The notes beneath the pieces were generated by a model. It made no database searches and was not told where the DNA came from. It saw only the letters and a list, made by a program, of their open reading frames with translations. A stretch of 47,000 nucleotides of DNA from an uncultured Alistipes sp. (GTDB lineage Bacteria; Bacteroidota; Bacteroidia; Bacteroidales; Rikenellaceae), in contig CAOJSG010000011.1 of assembly GCA_948442615.1 (NCBI GenBank), forward strand, positions 1-47,000. The letters run 5' to 3'. Position numbers and translations under genes: made by a program. Shown piece after piece: positions 26,247-34,501 of this stretch (positions are counted from its first letter, which is position 1; every line of letters starts with the position of its first letter).

Positions 26247-27410
26247 TCAATAGGTTTCCAGCTCGCGCCATCCGGGGAATTCGGGGAATTTGGCGTGCGG
26301 CTCGGCCTGGTACCAGAACGTCGTGGCGGCGATGTCCGAATTTTGCTGCAGGTAGCGGCCGTCGTGGCGCCAGCCCAGATCCTGGATCGTCACCTTCAGG
26401 CTCTTGTCGAAGCGCACCGGATCCATGATATGCCAGCGATAGAGGCCGAAACGCTCCTGCGAGCGGTAGGTTCCGTCGGGGCGGATCACCTGGCACAGAC
26501 CCGCATAGGGCGTGCAGAACTCGACGAAGCGGCCGTTGCGGTCGAAGTTGTACGAGCCGCAGAAGTAATCTTCGGTGCCCGTGCCGCAGATGGTCGGGAA
26601 CTTGGTGTCGCCGTCCATGAAGAACTTGATCTCGCCTTCGCCCCACCAGCCGTTGTTGCGCAGGCCCCAGGCCATGTAGACGCCCACGTACTGGCCCTTG
26701 CCCTTCACGCCGTCGATGATGGTGAAGTCGGAGGTCTCGTTGTAGCGCGTGCGGCGGAACTGGGCGTGGAAATAGCCGGCGTCCTTCGGCACGTCGGTCA
26801 GCGTGTAGTCGATCTGGTAGTAGAGGTTCATCGACTGCGAATCGTTGACGTTCTCGATGGTGATCTTGCACTTCTTGCGGAAGGGCATCTGCCAGTAGCA
26901 GTTGAAGGCGCTGCCGGGATTGACGCATACGGGCAGCGATACGACGGGTGCGTATTCGTTCCAGCCCATGCAGAAGAAGTCGGCGATCGGGCACTCGACG
27001 GAGGGTTCCTTCTCGTCGTCCCAGTAGATGCGGATGATCGACCAGCGCCAAACACCCGTGGGGGTCATCCAGATGTGCTGGATGGCGCCCGGACCTTCGA
27101 TCTCGGCGATGGTGACCGTCTCCTTGGATTCGATGGTGATGAAGGGGTTGACCTTCCAGGTCTGTCCCAGATCGCGCGCGGCCCACGAAGCGTTGTTGAC
27201 GTTGCGTGTGGCGGGAAGCTGCGGGGTGGCCATGCCGCCTTTTCCTTTCTCGCCCGTGAAGTTTTCGGGGCTGATCGAGCGGGTCTTGGCGTCGGAGAGG
27301 CGCGACAGGTTGCCGAGGCTCATGTTGAGACCGTCGAACGGATACTCCTGTGCGAAGCCGGCAGCGGTGAAGAGACAGAGCGCGGCCGCCAAAAGAGCTT
27401 TCATTTTCAT
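26247..27410 (-). CDS. GH172 (DUF2961) glycoside hydrolase
   Basis: A 387-residue secreted enzyme with a signal peptide (residues 1-20, ending AAGFA). The DUF2961 core is clear: IEGPGAIQHIWMT, then WWGEGEIKFFMDG (Glu258/Glu260) and GTGTEDYFCGSYNF (Glu280). The two glutamate regions are spaced like the catalytic pair known from the founding GH172 enzyme, a bifidobacterial alpha-D-fructofuranosidase. Described GH172 members act on alpha-D-fructofuranosides and alpha-D-arabinofuranosides, including mycobacterial D-arabinan. GH172 enzymes work as oligomers. The gene lies between two terminators or promoter regions as a single unit, with a LacI-type site inside its promoter. The family call is firm; D-arabinofuranosidase activity is inference. 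Confidence 0.92.
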   Translation of the reverse strand: MKMKALLAAALCLFTAAGFAQEYPFDGLNMSLGNLSRLSDAKTRSISPENFTGEKGKGGMATPQLPATRNVNNASWAARDLGQTWKVNPFITIESKETVTIAEIEGPGAIQHIWMTPTGVWRWSIIRIYWDDEKEPSVECPIADFFCMGWNEYAPVVSLPVCVNPGSAFNCYWQMPFRKKCKITIENVNDSQSMNLYYQIDYTLTDVPKDAGYFHAQFRRTRYNETSDFTIIDGVKGKGQYVGVYMAWGLRNNGWWGEGEIKFFMDGDTKFPTICGTGTEDYFCGSYNFDRNGRFVEFCTPYAGLCQVIRPDGTYRSQERFGLYRWHIMDPVRFDKSLKVTIQDLGWRHDGRYLQQNSDIAATTFWYQAEPHAKFPEFPGWRELETY

Positions 27411-27485
27411 GGTTCGGTTCGTCTTTCTTGAATTCGTTTTTTTCGAGGTTAGGGTTGCAAATAATTCAGATCAGTATCGACATTG

Positions 27486-27518
27486 CAAATATAGCTAAAT
27501 CGATTTAATAAATGCAAA
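27486..27518 (-). promoter_or_regulatory. Promoter of the GH172 gene
   Basis: On the minus strand TTTG (27518-27515), 21 bases, TATATTTG (27493-27486). It lies about 76 bases before the ATG. Confidence 0.8.
27494..27509. promoter_or_regulatory. LacI-type operator inside the GH172 promoter
   Basis: GCTAAATCGATTTAAT, with a perfect 12-base palindrome TAAATCGATTTA. It lies between the -33 and -7 boxes, an ideal place for repression. Confidence 0.7.
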
Positions 27519-27683
27519 TTATTCTCCGTTTTTTTTGCGTGCGGACCGATATTTCGTGCGGAATCGCTGCGCTGTGCGGTGTTTCTCCGTCTGAATCCGG
27601 CGTTTGCGCGGGTTTGCTGTTCAGTGCGCGGATTTTTCCGGGGAGGCGTCTCAGAGCTTGAGCGCATGCCGGACACCGGCTGT

Positions 27684-27739
27684 TGGTATACCTTAATATT
27701 ACCGGCATTTGCCGTTTCGGGCGTGCGAACTGGTATACT
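27684..27739. repeat. Two GGTATAC boxes
   Basis: TGGTATACC at 27684-27692 and TGGTATACT at 27731-27739 lie 47 bases apart between the GH172 promoter and the end of lacI. GTATAC-centred palindromes occur at operators of some GntR regulators. No gene or promoter is seen here, so the meaning is open. The surrounding 27519-27902 stretch has no gene. Confidence 0.35.
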
Positions 27740-27902
27740 TCCTGTTTATCAGGCGTATATGTCGTTCGACGCCTGCCTGTCGACGATGCCCTCTCCCTTC
27801 CGTCGGCAGATCGTATCGCAGCGTCCGGCCTTCTGTCCGGCCGGAATCGGGCCGGAGATCCCGGCCGTTCGGGATGTCGTCGGGAGATGGCTTGTACGTC
27901 AT

Positions 27903-27916
27903 CTAAAAGGTTTTAG
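27903..27916. promoter_or_regulatory. Operator-like palindrome after lacI
   Basis: CTAAAAGGTTTTAG is a perfect 6+6 palindrome around GG, five bases beyond the lacI stop. It matches the other LacI-type sites except for the central base. Confidence 0.45.
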
Positions 27917-27921
27917 CACGC

Positions 27922-28953
27922 CTATTTGCGCGAATTCCGGATCGAAGAGGAGCGTTTGACCAGAATGCCTTCGGTCTCGACATGCTGCATGAAGCTGTCG
28001 GACGAGTCGAGCTGCTCCACGAGGATCTCTACCGCCTTCTGTGCCATCATCTCCAGCGGCTGCTGGATGTAGCTGAGGGGCGAATAGAAGAATTCGAACG
28101 CGTTGCCGCCGTCGAAACCCACGATACCCAGCTGGTCGGGGACGATGATGCCCCGCTTGCGGATGATGTAGAGGCATTCGACCGCAATGGTGTTGGTCGC
28201 CAGCACCAGCGCTTCCGTATTGCGTTCCAGCACTTTGCGGATCGCGGTCTCGCAGCTTTTCTGCATTGAGGCGTGGTCGGCGTATTCGATGGATATTTCC
28301 GCCTCCAGCCCCCGGTCGGTCATGGCGGTCCGATAGCCCTCGATGCGGTCGGTCATGTGCTTGAGCTGCACGCCGTAAGCGATCATTCCGATGCGGCGGA
28401 ACCCTTCGTCGATCAGGTGACAGGTGGCGTCGTAGGCGGCCTGCCGGTTGTTGAGGCAGACGTAGTTGGTGTTGATCCCGGGGATGTAGCGATCGAGCAG
28501 GACGAGAGGTATGTTTTTGTCCATCAGTTCTTTGACCGTTGCGTCCGACCCTTCGCAGGGAACCAGCACGATGCAGTCCACGCCCTTGTTCAGCATGTTG
28601 TCGACCAGGACGGCCGTGCGCTGCGCGCTTTCGTCCGAACTGGCGAAGTGGACGCTGTATCCGTGACGCTCGGCCGAGGCTTCGATGTGGCGGGCCAGAT
28701 GGGCGAAAAACGGGTTCGAGATGTCCGATACCACCACGCCGATGGTGCGGCTGCGGCCGTTCCGCAGGCTTTTCGCCGCGGCGTTCGGTTTGTAATTCAG
28801 CTCTTTGGCGATCTCCTTGATGCGTTGGGCCACTTCGTCTTTGATGCGGTGTTGTTTCTGCTTGCCGTTGAGTACGAACGAGACGAGCGACGTGGAGACG
28901 CCCGCGCGGTTGGCGATGTCTTTCAGGGATATTCGATTCCGGGTGTTGGCCAT
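27922..28953 (-). CDS. LacI family transcription regulator
   Basis: A 343-residue regulator. The N-terminal helix-turn-helix (ISLKDIANRAGVSTSLVSFV, residues 8-27) and hinge (YKPNAAAKSLR, about residues 54-64) are standard LacI. The sugar-binding periplasmic-type domain follows (IGVVVSDISNPFFAHLARHI onward). The effector cannot be read; a sugar from the local glycan is likely. Its own promoter carries a GCTAAAACGTTTTTGC site, so it is probably autoregulated, and the same site type is found at the GH43 operon, GH116 and GH172. It lies between GH172 and susC, transcribed away from susC. Confidence 0.93.
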   Translation of the reverse strand: MANTRNRISLKDIANRAGVSTSLVSFVLNGKQKQHRIKDEVAQRIKEIAKELNYKPNAAAKSLRNGRSRTIGVVVSDISNPFFAHLARHIEASAERHGYSVHFASSDESAQRTAVLVDNMLNKGVDCIVLVPCEGSDATVKELMDKNIPLVLLDRYIPGINTNYVCLNNRQAAYDATCHLIDEGFRRIGMIAYGVQLKHMTDRIEGYRTAMTDRGLEAEISIEYADHASMQKSCETAIRKVLERNTEALVLATNTIAVECLYIIRKRGIIVPDQLGIVGFDGGNAFEFFYSPLSYIQQPLEMMAQKAVEILVEQLDSSDSFMQHVETEGILVKRSSSIRNSRK

Positions 28954-28971
28954 GAGACTGACGTTTGGTTA

Positions 28972-28987
28972 GCTAAAACGTTTTTGC
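28972..28987. promoter_or_regulatory. LacI-type operator at the lacI promoter
   Basis: GCTAAAACGTTTTTGC has perfect AAAACGTTTT core symmetry. It adjoins the -7 box and covers the expected transcription start of the lacI gene. Confidence 0.75.
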
Positions 28988-29017
28988 AAATATATTGTTT
29001 TTTTGTAAAAAATCAAA
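28987..29017 (-). promoter_or_regulatory. Promoter of the lacI gene
   Basis: On the minus strand TTTG (29017-29014), 19 bases, TATATTTG (28994-28987). The start codon lies about 34 bases from the -7 box. Confidence 0.85.
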
Positions 29018-29038
29018 GAATTTTGCATGCGATTTGTA

Positions 29039-29047
29039 GGGGGGGGG
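29039..29047. repeat. Nine-base poly-G tract
   Basis: A run of nine G in otherwise AT-rich intergenic DNA between the lacI and susC promoters. Such runs are prone to slippage. It is about 100 bases upstream of the susC promoter. Confidence 0.7.
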
Positions 29048-29150
29048 TAAATCGATGAAATACAATATGTTGAGGCGTATTTTCGAGCCTCTTCGGCTGG
29101 CCTTTTTTTGTTATGCAGCTGCCTTTTTCGACCTTCGGCCCCGAAAAATA

Positions 29151-29182
29151 TTTGGAAAATTGAAATCGTTTGTTTTACTTTG
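29151..29182 (+). promoter_or_regulatory. Promoter of susC/susD
   Basis: TTTG (29151-29154), 20 bases, TTACTTTG (29175-29182), a near match. The leader to the susC ATG is about 265 bases. AAATCGTTTG between the boxes resembles half of the LacI-type site. The leader contains a palindrome CGAGACGTCTCG at 29387-29398 and a GCGGGC/GCCCGC hairpin. Confidence 0.6.
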
Positions 29183-29454
29183 TAGAGCAAATCAGTACAG
29201 ACAGCACGACAGAAAGTGTTTTTTTCCGTGCGAACGGAAAGAAAGTGTAAATCCTCAAAGAACGGGACTATAAGATTATTGTGTTTTCGTGCGGACGATG
29301 TCCGTTCGGGTACGTGGTCCGCCGGGATGCGGGCGCTTGTCGCCGATGCCCGCGTTCGGGAAACGCCCGTTCGAACCTCTGCTACCCGAGACGTCTCGTG
29401 CGGACGCGACGGGTTTGTTCGGAATCATTACTTTACATCTAACCTAAAACTTCT

Positions 29455-32400
29455 ATGAAACAATTGTGCGATTTTTTGCGTGAAACCGTACGGCAGGGCA
29501 GGATGCTCGTGCTTACGGTTCTGGCATTCGCGGCATTGGCGTTGCCCGGGCAGACCTGGGCGCAGCGCGGTCGGGCCATGACGGTCACGGGCCGTGTGAT
29601 CGATGCCAAGACGAAGACTCCGATCGTCGGAGCCGCCGTCATGTTGCAGGCCACCAACGTCGGCGCCATCACCGACAGCGAAGGTAACTACGTGATCGGC
29701 GTGAACGATCCCGAAGGCCTTCTGGTCGTATCGTTCCTCGGTTATAAGCAGCAGCAGACTGCCATCCACAACCGTTCGAACATCGATTTCCTGATGGAAG
29801 AGGACGCGCAGTCGGTCGAAGACGTGGTCGTGGTGGGCTACGGCGCCCAGAAGAAGGCCACGGTGACCGGCGCCATGTCGACCGTCGCGGTCGATCAGCT
29901 GGCCAAGGTGACCACGCCTTCGCTCGCCAACGCGCTGGCCGGTTCGATGCCCGGCATCATCTCGCGCCAGTCGAGCGGCGAGCCGGGCTACGACGGCGCC
30001 GCGCTCTATATCCGCGGTATGGGTACGTTCGGCTCGGGCAAGTCCCCGCTGATTCTGGTCGACGGCATCGAGCGCGACATCAACCTGGTGAACACGGCCG
30101 AGATCGAGTCGTTCTCGATTCTGAAGGATGCCTCGGCGACGGCCGTCTACGGTATGCGCGGTGCCAACGGCGTCATCCTCATCAACACGCGCAAGGGCCA
30201 GATGGGCCGGCCGAAGATCACGCTGCGCATGGAGGCCACCCACCTGCACGGCCTGCGCTTCCCCGACTACATTGACGGCGCCGACTTCGCCACGCTGATG
30301 AACGAGGCCGCCACGGTCAGCGGTGCGGCGCAGCCTGCCTGGTCGCCCGAGCAGATCCAGATGTTCCGCGACGGCTCGAACCCCTATCTCTATCCCAACG
30401 TGAACTGGACGGACGAGGTGCTGAAGAAGAATACGTTCCAGACGATGAACGACCTCTCGGTGTCGGGCGGTAACGAGACCATCCGCTACTACGTGAACGT
30501 CGGTTTCCTGTCGCAGTCGGGTCTGTTCAAGGAGGATCCGTCGTTCGGCTACGATACCAACTCGCGCACGCAGCGCTACAATTTCCGTTCGAACGTCGAC
30601 ATCAACCTCTCCAAGCGCTTCTCGATCGAATTGGGTCTGGCCGAGATCGTGCAGGACAACAACTATCCCGGAACGCCTGCCAACGATATTTTCACCTCTT
30701 TGCGTAAGGTGTCGCCCATCGCCTTCCCGCTGCGCAACCCCGACGGTTCGTTCGGCGGCGGCAACACGTCGTACGAGAACGTCAGCCCCTACGTGCTGGT
30801 GACCAACAGCGGTTTCGCCAAGCAGTTCCGTTCGACCACGCAGGGTACGTTCGGCGCCAAGTGGGACCTGAGCGACCTGGTGACCCCCGGCCTGACGATC
30901 GACGGCAAGTTCGCCTACGACCACTACTACTTCAACGAGGTGACCCGGAACAAGACGCCCGAAATCAAGAAATACCTCGGCACGGACGAGGTTTCGGGCG
31001 AGGACCGCTATACGATCATCAAGGAGGAGACCGCCATGGGTTACCGCGTGGCCAGCAGCGGCTCGAACCGTTCGTATTACTACGACTTCAAGATCAACTA
31101 CAACCGCACCTTCGGCCGCCATACGGTGGGCGCGATGGCGCTCTTCACGCGCCGCGACTGGAAGGACCTGACGGCCGGCAACTCGACCGCCAACCTCCAG
31201 CACCGCTATCAGGGCTGGTCGGGCCGTCTGACCTACAACTTCGACCAGCGCTATCTGCTCGAGTGGAACTTCGGCTACAACGGTTCGGAGAACTTCGCCC
31301 GCGGCAAGCGCTATGGCTTCTTCCCCGCCTTCTCGGCCGGCTGGGTGATCTCGAACGAGAAGTTCTGGAACGTCGACGTCATCAACCATCTGAAGATCCG
31401 CGGTTCGTACGGCCAGGTGGGCAACGACGCCAACGGCGCATCGCGCTTCTTCTACATGTCGACGGTCAACAAGACCGCCAACGGCTATCTGTTCGGCGAT
31501 TCGCAGATTCTCCAGAACGGTATGGCCGAACTGCAGATGGGTGCGCCCAACGCGACCTGGGAGGTTTCGCAGAAGACCGACGTGGGCTTCGACCTGGAGA
31601 TGTTCGGCGGTGCGCTGCGCCTGTCGGCCGACTACTTCTACGAGTATCGCAATCAGATTCTGCTCAAACGCGCGCAGATTCCCGACATCATGGGCGCCGC
31701 ATGGGGCGATACGCCGTGGGCCAACATCGGTATCATGGAGAACCAGGGCGTGGACGCCATGCTGGAGCTGAAGCACACGACCCGCTACGGACTCTATTAT
31801 GCGCTGCGCGGCAACTTTACCTTCGCCCGCAACAAGGTGATCGAGGACGACACGGCCTATGCGGTCTTCGACTATCAGAACTCGCGCGGACGCGCCATCG
31901 GCAGCCCGATGGGACTGGTGGCCGAAGGACTGTTCCAGTCGCAGGAGGAGATCGACGCCAGCCCCAAGCAGGAGTTCGGAACCTACACGGTCGGCGACAT
32001 CAAGTACAAGGACCTCAACGATGACGGCGTGATCAACGACTACGACCGCACCTACATCGGCTATGCTCGCGAGCCGGAGATCATGTACGGCTTCGGCGGT
32101 ACGATCGCCTACAAGGGCTTCGACCTGACCGTCAACTTCACGGGTGCCGCGCACTCGAGCATTCTGATCGACGAGGAGGGCATGTATCCCTTCAAGCTGG
32201 ACTATCCGGGCTACAACGTGCTGCACGAGTACTTCGACAACCGCTTCATCCCGGGCGCCGACAACTCGCGCGCGAAGTATCCGGTCGTGCACCAGGGCAC
32301 CTCGTCCAACAACTACCGCATCAGCACACTTTACCTGCACGATGCCTCCTATCTCAAGCTGAAGACCGCCGAGTTCGGCTACAACTTCCCCAAGCGGATC

Positions 32401-32559
32401 GCCGCCAAGATGGGGCTGGAGAGCCTGCGCCTCTACGTCAACGGCAACAACCTTTTCTCGATCGACAAACTCAAGATCCTCGACCCCGAGTCGAACCACG
32501 GCGTGGGCGGTTATCCCACGCAGCGCGCGCTGACGCTGGGTATCCAGGTGGGTTTCTAA
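29455..32559 (+). CDS. SusC/RagA family TonB-linked outer-membrane protein
   Basis: A 1034-residue glycan importer. A signal peptide (to about residue 36) is followed by a carboxypeptidase-like domain (VTGRVIDAKTKTPIVGAAV, about residues 44-115), the SusC signature VVVVGYGAQKKATVTGA (about residues 124-140), a plug domain with LILVDGIERDI and AVYGMRGANGVI, and a beta-barrel ending in ALTLGIQVGF. SusC proteins form TonB-driven transporters with a SusD lid. The SusD gene follows after 19 bases. The substrate should be an oligosaccharide made by the neighbouring enzymes. Because of its length and SusD partner it is not a siderophore receptor. Confidence 0.97.
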   Translation: MKQLCDFLRETVRQGRMLVLTVLAFAALALPGQTWAQRGRAMTVTGRVIDAKTKTPIVGAAVMLQATNVGAITDSEGNYVIGVNDPEGLLVVSFLGYKQQQTAIHNRSNIDFLMEEDAQSVEDVVVVGYGAQKKATVTGAMSTVAVDQLAKVTTPSLANALAGSMPGIISRQSSGEPGYDGAALYIRGMGTFGSGKSPLILVDGIERDINLVNTAEIESFSILKDASATAVYGMRGANGVILINTRKGQMGRPKITLRMEATHLHGLRFPDYIDGADFATLMNEAATVSGAAQPAWSPEQIQMFRDGSNPYLYPNVNWTDEVLKKNTFQTMNDLSVSGGNETIRYYVNVGFLSQSGLFKEDPSFGYDTNSRTQRYNFRSNVDINLSKRFSIELGLAEIVQDNNYPGTPANDIFTSLRKVSPIAFPLRNPDGSFGGGNTSYENVSPYVLVTNSGFAKQFRSTTQGTFGAKWDLSDLVTPGLTIDGKFAYDHYYFNEVTRNKTPEIKKYLGTDEVSGEDRYTIIKEETAMGYRVASSGSNRSYYYDFKINYNRTFGRHTVGAMALFTRRDWKDLTAGNSTANLQHRYQGWSGRLTYNFDQRYLLEWNFGYNGSENFARGKRYGFFPAFSAGWVISNEKFWNVDVINHLKIRGSYGQVGNDANGASRFFYMSTVNKTANGYLFGDSQILQNGMAELQMGAPNATWEVSQKTDVGFDLEMFGGALRLSADYFYEYRNQILLKRAQIPDIMGAAWGDTPWANIGIMENQGVDAMLELKHTTRYGLYYALRGNFTFARNKVIEDDTAYAVFDYQNSRGRAIGSPMGLVAEGLFQSQEEIDASPKQEFGTYTVGDIKYKDLNDDGVINDYDRTYIGYAREPEIMYGFGGTIAYKGFDLTVNFTGAAHSSILIDEEGMYPFKLDYPGYNVLHEYFDNRFIPGADNSRAKYPVVHQGTSSNNYRISTLYLHDASYLKLKTAEFGYNFPKRIAAKMGLESLRLYVNGNNLFSIDKLKILDPESNHGVGGYPTQRALTLGIQVGF

Positions 32560-32578
32560 ACATAACGACACGAAGATC

Positions 32579-34429
32579 ATGATACGCAAATTCTATAAGA
32601 CGATAGCGGCCGTATGCATGTGCGCCGCAATGGCCGGATGCGAAGACTATCTGGATATGGCGCCCGATGAGAACCTGACGATCGGCGACGTCTTCAGCAA
32701 CAGACTCTACACCCGCGATTTCCTGACCCATATCTATTCCTGGACCCCGACCGAGGCGAACATGGCCGACGACGGCGGTGCCTGGCGAAATCCCTACACG
32801 GTGGGGTGCGACGAGATGGAGTGCGCCTATGGCGGCGCTTACGGCCATCAGATCAACAACGGCGGCTGGAACCCGACCGACATCAAACGTACGCAGGTGT
32901 GGCCCGAATCCTACATGGCCCTGCGCAAGGTGAACATGTTCCTGGCCAATGTGGACAAGTGTCCGACCAACGAGACCGAGAAGCTGCACTGGAAGGGCGA
33001 AGCCTATTTCCTGCGTGCATGGTTCCATTTCCTGGTGTTCCGCGCCTACGGCCCCATTCCGCTGCTCGACCATGCGCTCGATCCGGGCGAGGACATGATG
33101 TCGATCCGCCGTTCGCCAGCCGACGAGTGCGCGAAGTTCATCGCCGCCGACTGCGACCGGGCCTACGAGCTGCTGAAGGACGTTCCGCGCTGGGGTTCGA
33201 CCGACACGGGCCGTGCGACGAGCCTTTCGGCGCTGGGTCTGAAATCCCGCGTGCTGCTCTACATCGCATCGCCGCTCTACAACGGCAGCGACATGATGGC
33301 CGAGCTGAAGGACCCCGTGACCAAGGAGTGCCTGATCTCGCAGACCTACGATGCCGAGAAGTGGAACGAGGCGGCCAAAGCCGCGCTGGCCTGCATCGAC
33401 GAGGCCCGTGCCGTCGGCCGCAAGCTGTACGACAAATATCCCGACGATCCCGCGAAGAACTACCAGCAGCTTTTCGTCGACAACTGGAACGACGAGATCC
33501 TCTGGGCCAAGAACCTGGGGACCTACTCCCACTGGCTCGACTGCGGCGACCCCGTGTCGTTCGGCTGCTACTCGATCTTGAACCCCACGCAGGAGATGGT
33601 CGACGCCTATGAGATGGCCAATGGCCTGGCGCCCATCACGGGCTATACGAACGACGGCATGACGCCGATCATCAACCCCGAGTCGGGCTACCGCGAGGAC
33701 GGTTTCGCCGCCGAGGCATCCGACAAGGGCTGGTGGCAGCAGGGTGTGAGCAACATGTACGTCGGCCGCGAGCCGCGGTTCTACGCTTCGATCAACTTTG
33801 CCGGAGCGATCTGGAAGACGAGCCGCGCGAGCAACTGGACGCAGCCCCATACGCTCGAGTTCTGGTTCCACGGCATCGACGGCAAGGGCCACGCCGGATC
33901 CGACTACTGCAAGACGGGCTATCTGATGAAGAAGCTGCTCTATCCCACGCGCGTGCCCTGGCAGTACACGCCGCTCATGCAGTGGGTCTACATCCGTCTG
34001 GGCGAGATGTACCTGAACTATGCCGAAGCGGTCAACGAGTACGAAGGTCCGGCCAAAGCCTACGCCTACGTCAACGACATCCGCAAGCGCGCCGGGCTTC
34101 CCGAGCTGCCGAGGGGGCTGAGCAAGGAGCAGATGCGCGAGCGCATCCGCCACGAACGCCGCATCGAGCTGGCCTTCGAAGTGCATCGTTTCTTCGACGT
34201 GCGCCGCTGGCTCCAGGGCGATACGCAGGGCAAGCCGATCCACTCGATGAACATCTACGCCGGCGGCCACATGCAGGACCCCGCTTTCTATCAGCGCATC
34301 AAGGTCGAGGACCGCGTGTTCGAGGCGCCCAAACACTATCTGTTCCCTATCGATCAGGTCGAAATCGATAAGAACCAGCGCCGTCTGCTTGTGCAGAACC
34401 CGGGCTGGACGACTTCGGTAGACAACTGA
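32579..34429 (+). CDS. SusD/RagB family glycan-binding lipoprotein
   Basis: A 616-residue outer-membrane lipoprotein, lid and binding partner of the SusC transporter. The signal ends in the lipobox AMAGC with Cys21, followed by EDYLDMAPD. Helical repeat regions of the TPR type (for example EKLHWKGEAYFLRAWFHFL) and the C-terminal signature RHERRIELAFEVHRFFDVRR are typical of the family. SusD proteins capture specific glycans at the surface, so this protein is the best single marker of what the locus imports. A strong terminator follows 13 bases after the stop. Confidence 0.96.
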   Translation: MIRKFYKTIAAVCMCAAMAGCEDYLDMAPDENLTIGDVFSNRLYTRDFLTHIYSWTPTEANMADDGGAWRNPYTVGCDEMECAYGGAYGHQINNGGWNPTDIKRTQVWPESYMALRKVNMFLANVDKCPTNETEKLHWKGEAYFLRAWFHFLVFRAYGPIPLLDHALDPGEDMMSIRRSPADECAKFIAADCDRAYELLKDVPRWGSTDTGRATSLSALGLKSRVLLYIASPLYNGSDMMAELKDPVTKECLISQTYDAEKWNEAAKAALACIDEARAVGRKLYDKYPDDPAKNYQQLFVDNWNDEILWAKNLGTYSHWLDCGDPVSFGCYSILNPTQEMVDAYEMANGLAPITGYTNDGMTPIINPESGYREDGFAAEASDKGWWQQGVSNMYVGREPRFYASINFAGAIWKTSRASNWTQPHTLEFWFHGIDGKGHAGSDYCKTGYLMKKLLYPTRVPWQYTPLMQWVYIRLGEMYLNYAEAVNEYEGPAKAYAYVNDIRKRAGLPELPRGLSKEQMRERIRHERRIELAFEVHRFFDVRRWLQGDTQGKPIHSMNIYAGGHMQDPAFYQRIKVEDRVFEAPKHYLFPIDQVEIDKNQRRLLVQNPGWTTSVDN

Positions 34430-34442
34430 TTCGGATGAACCC

Positions 34443-34485
34443 GGGGGTGCGGGCCTGTTTACGGGCAGGTCCGCACGCCCTTTTT
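34443..34485 (+). terminator. Terminator after susD
   Basis: An 11-base stem with one G-T pair (34447-34457 with 34466-34475 and neighbours), extended by an outer GGG/CCC, and followed by TTTTT at 34481-34485. It lies only 16 bases before the ATG of the GntR-type regulator. Confidence 0.85.
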
Positions 34486-34501
34486 GCCCACGACAGACGA
34501 C

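Noticed and set aside
29048..29060. ATCGAT palindrome beside the poly-G run as a LacI operator
   Set aside because: Only six symmetrical bases and no GCTAAA arms; too weak to list as a site.
29428..32589. Minus-strand open frame of over 1000 codons opposite susC
   Set aside because: Antisense shadow created by low stop-codon density; composition is unlike a protein.
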